Of a stretch of DNA of 12,794 bases, positions 8,201 to 12,794 are shown one piece after another (positions within the stretch are counted from its first letter, which is position 1; the number at the start of each line of letters is the position of its first letter). The position numbers and the translations under genes are program-made. A model generated the notes under the pieces. The model did no database searches and was not told where the DNA came from. It saw only the letters and a list, made by a program, of their open reading frames with translations. The stretch covers positions 70,492 to 83,285 of the forward strand of contig JBBHKE010003159.1 in the NCBI GenBank assembly GCA_037447655.1. Reading direction: 5' to 3'. The DNA is from Zygnema cylindricum (taxonomy: Eukaryota > Streptophyta > Zygnematophyceae > Zygnematales > Zygnemataceae).

Positions 8201-11060
8201 CGAGAGGAGTTGATCAATTACTCACGGAATCGTGGTCATGTGTTGAACTTGGCAAATTTCAAGGATGAATCTGGACCTGCAGGTGAGCTTCTCAGTTTTG
8301 TAAGGTGCATGGGTTCTTGGGTGTTTTTTGCATACGTGAGGAATGAGGCGAGTCATTGCCCTAGATTTGCGTTTACAAAAGGTGTGAGTTAAGGACCCAG
8401 TGTTATAATTTGTTATTCTGTGCCACAACTCACTTGAGGGCTTGAGTTTGGGTTCCAGCATGGGACTATTCGGGCTGGGTAAGGACGTATGCATTATTCC
8501 TGGAGGAGAGGTTGGAAAGTTTTCGGGTCCTCAAGTATGACGTGGAGTCAGAAAGGTCTTCGGTAAGTTTTATCCTGTACATTGCATGGGGATCAAAGAG
8601 ACTAGGTTGACGGAATAGTTTCTGGCATTGATCAGTTGGCTCGTCTGATGACTTTAGTCAGTTTCTTATGGCGTTAGAGATACATTATGAAGGCCATGTT
8701 GATTTCACAGGGGGTTCAAAGCCAAATGCAACTCTTAGCAATATTATAGTGAAGGTGCAGTGTACTGCTTCTTAATGGATTGTCGTTGTCTGGTAAGGCT
8801 GCTCTCGCGTTTGAAAATTCAGTTTAAAGGGATCATTACCGTAAGCACTTTTGAAACAAGTTTCTGTAATGAATCTCCTTAAACAATTAAGTGACGAAAG
8901 GGCAGCAGGAATTTAGAATAATTTTCAGGGATCTTAGTTTTGTTTATGACTGTGAAGCTGTAGAAACAACAGTTTATTCATTGGCATGGCTAGGGAGGGT
9001 GGGATCATTGTGTTCTTATGGAAGGCTTTGTTATAGGAAACCCTTAGCGCTTTCCGTGATTGAAACTCCTGTCGGTTCAATAAGTTCCATTCCCTTCAAA
9101 ATTGGTTGAACTCTTATCCTTAATGGTAGAGTCAAAGGTCTGTCACAAGGTGTATGTGCATTTATATGTCCACATTCACCAGGTGTTGAACAAGCTCTGC
9201 AAGTTCTCGATCCACTGCACCTATTTAACTTTGTAAAGGAGCAGATTGTAAGGTCCAAAATGGTAGCTCTAGAGCTGCTTTGTGAATCATCAGCCAAAGG
9301 AAAAGGTCTTTCAAATGGGAGTTGAGCATTCAATGTTGAAATTCGCATTTTTCTTGTTAAAGAACTGTCTTTTTCCTCTAGTAGGGTAGTCACAAATTCA
9401 GCTTACTGGCATCCCTGGCCAGCAATCGAAGTAATCGTACGGTAAAATGTACGGTTCGACCAGTTTTTTGTACCATTACTGTGATTACTAGCAGTATTGT
9501 GTAATCACCCTATTAGTGTATTGTAACATTGTTATATTTTTGTAATGCAGGGACTAATGTGTAAGGACGCCAGGGTGTCACAATTTTGTTCCTACGCTTG
9601 TCCAGCAGGATGTGTATCCTAACTCGTCCTCTGTTTGTTTGAATGATTACAGGGCCACAGCAAAACAAGGGAACTGGATACGCCAGATTTACTGGAACAC
9701 CTTCCAGCTCTCCAGGGGCTTCTCCATCGACTAATGGGATGTCAGGTATGTCGGTAACTGTATCGTCAACTAGGATTGTTGATTTTCAAACTTCATTTGC
9801 ATGTGAGCTGGAACGTGTTTCACTGGTGGGAGTTATCCAGTTGTAAAAAACTAATCAAACTCAATGCATGTAATAAAGTTTTTTTCTTCTGTTTATGGTC
9901 ATTCAATCCACAACTAATCAAGGTTTTTGCACCTGCTGAAGAATTTACGGAGGTTTGGTATGAATCAGTATTGTTTATCTTCTGGTTACAAGGTTTGTGA
10001 GACCTGGTGTTGGGGTCATCCAAACTGTGGAAACATGTTGTCCATTCCTTTACTGCGATCACGGCAAAACATTTGGGGCAAACAAGGCTGAAAACCTGTG
10101 AAACCAAAGTGTAATAAGTGCCAATGAAAGGAAAACTTCTCATTGCTATCCTGTGCACGTGAAAAACAAACTTTTGCTGTTTCAAACATGCCTTGGCCAT
10201 TACCTTTTTCTTCCTCCAAAAGTAAACCCAACATTTTTATGTTTTTATACATGTAACATCATTCCCTGTGGAACCCTTTTTAAGTTTTTGCTGTTAAAAT
10301 TTGAAGTAATTTCGAATGATCTTCGAGATGATATTAGAAAAAAATAGTCATATGGCTGGCTGTATAGTAGGATCCCTCTGTACAACATGTTAAATGGGCG
10401 AAGAAACTGGTTCTTCAGATTTTGTTCCGTATTGTAGGGACATGCAAGCTTTATATGATGGGCTGGTTCAACCACTGTTTTAGGCGTTAGTATGGGCATG
10501 GGATTGGCCTCAATGAGCTCACTTGCCAGTACAACTGGATATATCATTGTCCCTTTACCTTGAAGCCTAGACAGTACTAAGTTTCATATTGGTTATGCAA
10601 TTTTCTCGGTTTATTCTTTGGCCCATCTACATCCGCACCGTGTACAGTTACAAATACCATATCATGGGATGTGAAGGCTCAGGATATTCTGAATTACTGA
10701 AAGATGATCCTTATTTGGTGAAGACAACCGATAATTGTTTACATGTGCGGCTGGTGGTAACTTAGCCAGGGTTTTTGCATGTTAGGACCTTTGCCTCCTT
10801 ATCCATACCTGGTCTTTTGCACTCAATTCTGTTTGTCTCTGGTTCTTTTGACTGACGTTGGTTTGAGTGTGTGGATATTCTCTATTCTAGGATGGTGATA
10901 TGCTGTCCATTTGTGTTTCTTAACTTTGACCATTCCGATACTTACCTGTCGAAGCTTTCTTGATCAGGTAAACATTGGGTTTGTACAAAACAATGTGCCC
11001 ATTTTTTCTTCTGGCAGTTAGGTGTCAAATACCGATTTTATATACTAAGAGTAGATGTAT

Positions 11061-11113
<53 letters not shown>

Positions 11114-12690
11114 TTTGTGGTGTTGGGTTGGTATCCAGCCGGAAGGAGCGGCCATCAACAACCACATTGTTCAGGCGGCTCTGGGACTGGTGGGTTTTTG
11201 GCACAATAAGGAAAACAGTGGGTTTTTCTAAGCTGGTGGTTTCAGGTTTTTCTGTTTGACTTGAAAGCCCATGTTATAATGCCTAGTTTTGTTGAATCAT
11301 CTAACCTGCTAATGAACCCAAAATGGAATCATTAATCTTGATGCTCTTATTCTCAAGTCTAATTCTTTTGGCGGGTAAGATTTGTACTGGCCGTTTAAAT
11401 CGGAATTTAACGCTAAACCAGTCCTTCCACTAATGAATTTTTAACGGTATAGCAATTCATGGTGTAGTTTCTTTTGATCTGGCTCGTCACTCCTTGGCTT
11501 CTAAGCGTTGGAGGTAATTTAACTGGTTGGGAGTTGCAGGTACTGAAAGAGAGCTTCAAGTTGTACAGAGCAATTAATGATGGTATTATCAACTTGGTGG
11601 ACAAGGTGTGTTTTGTGATGAGTAACTTTCTATAAAGGGTTAAAATTGGTGAGCTTTCATTTGGGTTAGTGGTGCAGTTAACAGTTGACAATTGATGGAA
11701 CTGCTTTTGAAGACCTGTGTGGCTCAAAGGCAATGAAGTTACAGAGTTTTTTTATGACGGACAGTTTATGTTTTTGATGTCATGAATTTCCTTTCGGTTC
11801 TGCATTTACCCCTTCTAATGTTATAGACCCTACTTTGTGGATATTCAAGTGGCCTTTTTTCCCTCGGTTTTTGTGTTTTTCAGAGAGGGTCCAAGCATCT
11901 TCAGTAACATATACATCAGTGTGTTCTTGTGCTTTTTTTCCGTGCCAGTTTTTTGAAATGCAAAAGCATGATGCTGCAAAAGCTTTGGAGATATACAAGC
12001 GAGCCGGGCAACAGGTGAGAACAGTTTCTGATTTAGAGACTCATGACAAAGATAACTTGTCCTGATGTACTGCTTAGTATGAAAGAGGACAACTATCCAC
12101 TCACTGAACAGGAGCCAGAGATAAAGGTTGAGGTTTATTAGATGCAGCAAAGTCTCCCTTTAAAATTGGTGATTGTCAAGGATGGTTTTTTCAGAGTTTA
12201 CTACATTTCATGCGTCCTTTTTCCGTTGTGAATATTAAATTTTTCGTGGTTCACATGTAAAACCTATAAGCTTCAAGCAACATTGTGAATAGATCCAAGT
12301 CCCATGGAGTCTCACAGAGAGTATATGACCAGAGTAAATATTCAGGGGTTTTTTTACTTTTAACAATGAATATTTTGCTATCAAATATGTAAAAGGCATG
12401 CATGTCAAGGAACAGACGATGTCCCACTTTTCGAGTCAAACATGGATTTTGCAAGAGAGTGGAGAAAGTGAGGAGGCGGCCAGAAGTTGTGGAGATTCAT
12501 ACACTGGCAAAGGTTTGGAACAAGGAATAGGTAGGGAGAGGGGCGTAATTTGGAGGGTAAACTGATCGCATTTGGAAGTAACTGTTGTGTCTCTGCCCTG
12601 TTGGGACAGGCGGAAAGGTTATCAGAGTTTTATGACATGTGTAAGAGCCTAGATCTTGCACGGAGCTTCCAATTTCCAACTCTTGAACAG
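4920..12690 (+). CDS. ANTH-domain clathrin assembly protein (PICALM/AP180-like), 5' part, 10 exons
   Basis: The spliced frame is 4920-5000, 5662-5731, 7852-7949, 8141-8282, 8459-8562, 9653-9745, 11139-11189, 11540-11605, 11949-12014 and 12610-12690, giving 284 codons with no stop and GT-AG at every junction. The product matches plant ANTH proteins, which bind PI(4,5)P2 and clathrin in endocytosis; Arabidopsis PICALM1-type members retrieve VAMP72 SNAREs. The lipid-binding signature is K35, K45, K47, H48 (motif [14 protein letters not shown]). Other family blocks are [13 protein letters not shown] (60-72), [14 protein letters not shown] (93-106), [12 protein letters not shown] (139-150), [12 protein letters not shown] (224-235) and [11 protein letters not shown] (near 247-257). 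The ATG at 4920 is chosen because an in-frame TAA lies at 4902-4904 and the translation starts [13 protein letters not shown], as in the family. The 3' part with the disordered tail is missing. Family assignment is near certain; orthology to a particular subgroup is inferred. Confidence 0.95.
5186..5233. repeat. (AT)n microsatellite in intron 1
   Basis: An uninterrupted run of 24 AT units. Confidence 0.98.
5491..5569 (+). repeat. CT-rich tract upstream of exon 2
   Basis: Nearly pure pyrimidine on the sense strand, ending 92 nt before exon 2, with CTCTCC and CCCTCT units. Confidence 0.95.
5662..5731 (+). CDS. PICALM-like gene, exon 2 (residues 28-51)
   Basis: Acceptor TCTCTGCAG precedes GAG. 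The exon encodes [20 protein letters not shown] then HVR. It contains the whole phosphoinositide-binding signature, K35-x9-K45-x-K47-H48, equivalent to the Lys/Lys/Lys-His set of mammalian CALM. The exon is 70 nt and ends in phase 1 (donor GTAAGC), so skipping it would shift the frame. It lies between a CT-rich tract and a GA-rich tract. Confidence 0.95.
5758..5826 (+). repeat. GA-rich tract just after exon 2
   Basis: Nearly pure purine on the sense strand, starting 26 nt after the end of exon 2. It is broadly complementary to the CT-rich tract in intron 1. Confidence 0.95.
5986..6124. repeat. Imperfect hairpin repeat in intron 2, possibly a small MITE
   Basis: The left arm 5986-6016 (CATTAGGC ... 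GGGTCAT ... TGAC) pairs with the right arm 6095-6124 at about three quarters of positions. GGGTCAT-GTG-ATGACCC (6093-6109) is itself a perfect 7-bp hairpin. No target duplication is evident. Confidence 0.45.
6197..6249 (+). repeat. CT-rich tract in intron 2
   Basis: Mostly CT and CTTT units on the sense strand. Confidence 0.9.
6371..6469. repeat. Imperfect inverted repeat in intron 2
   Basis: TGGAAATG (6371-6378) and GGTAACC (6387-6393) recur in inverted order as GGTAACC (6449-6455, near-palindromic) and CATTTCCA (6462-6469). Confidence 0.4.
7852..7949 (+). CDS. PICALM-like gene, exon 3 (residues 51-83)
   Basis: Acceptor TGAACGCAG. The first two bases complete codon 51 (Thr). The exon encodes [20 protein letters not shown] and then [12 protein letters not shown], the highly conserved ANTH block before the central helices. 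It ends in phase 0 at the donor GTAAGT. Confidence 0.95.
8141..8282 (+). CDS. PICALM-like gene, exon 4 (residues 84-131)
   Basis: Acceptor CTGTTTTCAG. The exon encodes [20 protein letters not shown] followed by [20 protein letters not shown] and [21 protein letters not shown] is one of the strongest signatures of plant PICALM proteins. The exon ends in phase 1 at the donor GTGAGC and codon 131 is completed in exon 5 as GCA (Ala). Confidence 0.96.
8459..8562 (+). CDS. PICALM-like gene, exon 5 (residues 131-165)
   Basis: Acceptor GGGTTCCAG. The exon encodes [20 protein letters not shown] and [14 protein letters not shown], continuing the ANTH helical solenoid. It ends in phase 0 at the donor GTAAGT. 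The next block begins [10 protein letters not shown], which joins in the register expected for the family, so no exon appears to be missing in the long intron that follows. Confidence 0.95.
8563..9652 (+). other. Intron 5 (1,090 bp)
   Basis: Runs from GTAAGT to TTACAG. It contains GTACGG twice near 9438-9454 and an 8-bp inverted repeat GTGATTAC/GTAATCAC (9481-9488 and 9501-9508). No gene or missing exon is seen. The small introns 3 (7950-8140) and 4 (8283-8458) hold nothing of note. Confidence 0.85.
9653..9745 (+). CDS. PICALM-like gene, exon 6 (residues 166-196)
   Basis: Acceptor GAATGATTACAG. The exon encodes [20 protein letters not shown] then [11 protein letters not shown]. The [16 protein letters not shown] pattern is characteristic of plant ANTH proteins. 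It is 93 nt, phase 0 at both ends, with donor GTATGT. Confidence 0.94.
9746..11138 (+). other. Intron 6 (1,393 bp)
   Basis: Runs from GTATGT to ATCCAG. It is T-rich with no supported gene; open frames up to about 126 codons on the minus strand show no family motif. It ends with the (CT)n repeat at 11064-11114. Confidence 0.85.
11064..11114 (+). repeat. (CT)n microsatellite before exon 7
   Basis: About 25 CT units with one TTT interruption, ending 24 nt before exon 7 in the position of the polypyrimidine tract. Confidence 0.97.
11139..11189 (+). CDS. PICALM-like gene, exon 7 (residues 197-213)
   Basis: A 51-nt exon, phase 0 at both ends, encoding [17 protein letters not shown], the block that follows GCQ in the family. 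The acceptor is GGTATCCAG, with a long (CT)n tract ending 24 nt before the exon. The donor GTGGGT is weaker than most in this gene. Confidence 0.92.
11190..11539 (+). other. Intron 7 (350 bp)
   Basis: Runs from GTGGGT to TTGCAG. Nothing else is seen. Confidence 0.85.
11540..11605 (+). CDS. PICALM-like gene, exon 8 (residues 214-235)
   Basis: Acceptor GAGTTGCAG. The exon encodes [20 protein letters not shown] then DK, an almost invariant block of plant PICALM proteins. It is 66 nt, phase 0 at both ends, with donor GTGTGT. Confidence 0.95.
11606..11948 (+). other. Intron 8 (343 bp)
   Basis: Runs from GTGTGT to TGCCAG. Nothing else is seen. Confidence 0.85.
11949..12014 (+). CDS. PICALM-like gene, exon 9 (residues 236-257)
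   Basis: Acceptor TCCGTGCCAG. The exon encodes [20 protein letters not shown] then QQ, matching the family's [18 protein letters not shown] block near the C-terminal end of the ANTH fold. It is 66 nt, phase 0 at both ends, with donor GTGAGA. Confidence 0.95.
12015..12609 (+). other. Intron 9 (595 bp)
   Basis: Runs from GTGAGA to GGACAG. Nothing else is seen. Confidence 0.85.
12610..12690 (+). CDS. PICALM-like gene, exon 10 (residues 258-284), last exon in window
   Basis: Acceptor TGTTGGGACAG. The exon encodes [20 protein letters not shown] then QFPTLEQ. In the family this is followed by a PPxSFL..MEEY segment and the disordered tail, none of which is in the window. It is 81 nt, phase 0 at both ends, with donor GTATGG opening intron 10. 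Confidence 0.94.
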
Positions 12691-12710
12691 GTATGGTTCC
12701 TTGTTTGGTG

Positions 12711-12756
12711 TCCCCTCTCTCTCTGTCTCTCTCCCTCTCCCCCTCTCCCTCTTTCT

Positions 12757-12794
<38 letters not shown>
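12711..12794 (+). repeat. CT-rich repeat in intron 10 at right edge
   Basis: CT and CCCT units with a C run near 12757-12766, ending in pure (CT)n at the window edge. It begins 20 nt after exon 10. Confidence 0.95.

Noticed and set aside
9031-9393. 120-codon minus-strand frame in intron 5 (and 9820-10200 in intron 6)
   Set aside because: No family motif. Position inside introns of a recognised gene makes chance the simplest explanation.
8563-9652. A missing exon between exons 5 and 6
   Set aside because: The junction SERSS to GHSKTREL keeps frame and family register, and no intervening stretch shows ANTH-like residues.
1-12794. tRNA, rRNA, CRISPR arrays, bacterial operons, or viral genes
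   Set aside because: No matching structure, spaced repeats or coding motifs were seen on either strand.

Overview
The window is eukaryotic nuclear DNA from the green (streptophyte) lineage. It contains one recognisable gene, read on the + strand from 4920 to the right edge: the 5' part of a plant-type ANTH-domain clathrin assembly protein (PICALM/AP180 family). Ten exons (852 nt, 284 codons) join in frame at GT-AG introns that are mostly T-rich, and the reading frame continues past the window. Residue choices such as [13 protein letters not shown] and [11 protein letters not shown] recall non-vascular plant or charophyte algal members as much as flowering-plant ones. That placement is from memory of the family and was not tested by a search.

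Layout. 1-143 is a GA-rich simple repeat, and 144-824 holds nothing recognisable. 825-1272 is a candidate short inverted-repeat element packed with CGATA/TATCG. 1517-2472 and 2849-3673 are two copies of one non-autonomous DNA transposon in opposite orientation, each with GGGCGTGTCCCC-type ends and flanked by TAA, which fits a PIF/Harbinger (Tourist-like) element. Copy 2 appears to be nested in a third element whose inverted ends lie at 2521-2559 and 3835-3873. 3874-4919 is the upstream region of the gene: a CCGTAC-rich stretch, a G-box and TATA-like sequence, then a GC-rich probable leader with upstream ORFs. 4920-12690 is the gene, with introns carrying CT, GA and AT simple repeats and small hairpin-like repeats. 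The window ends in a CT-rich repeat inside intron 10.

Biology. The protein should bind PI(4,5)P2 at the plasma membrane or at endosomal/trans-Golgi membranes and help recruit clathrin. Nearly all of the ANTH fold is encoded here. The C-terminal tail, where clathrin- and adaptor-binding motifs would be expected, lies beyond the window. No RNA gene, CRISPR array or prokaryotic feature was seen, and nothing supports a wholly new system. The items most worth a second look are the nested and inverted transposon cluster, the complementary CT and GA tracts either side of exon 2, and the density of CCGTAC motifs.
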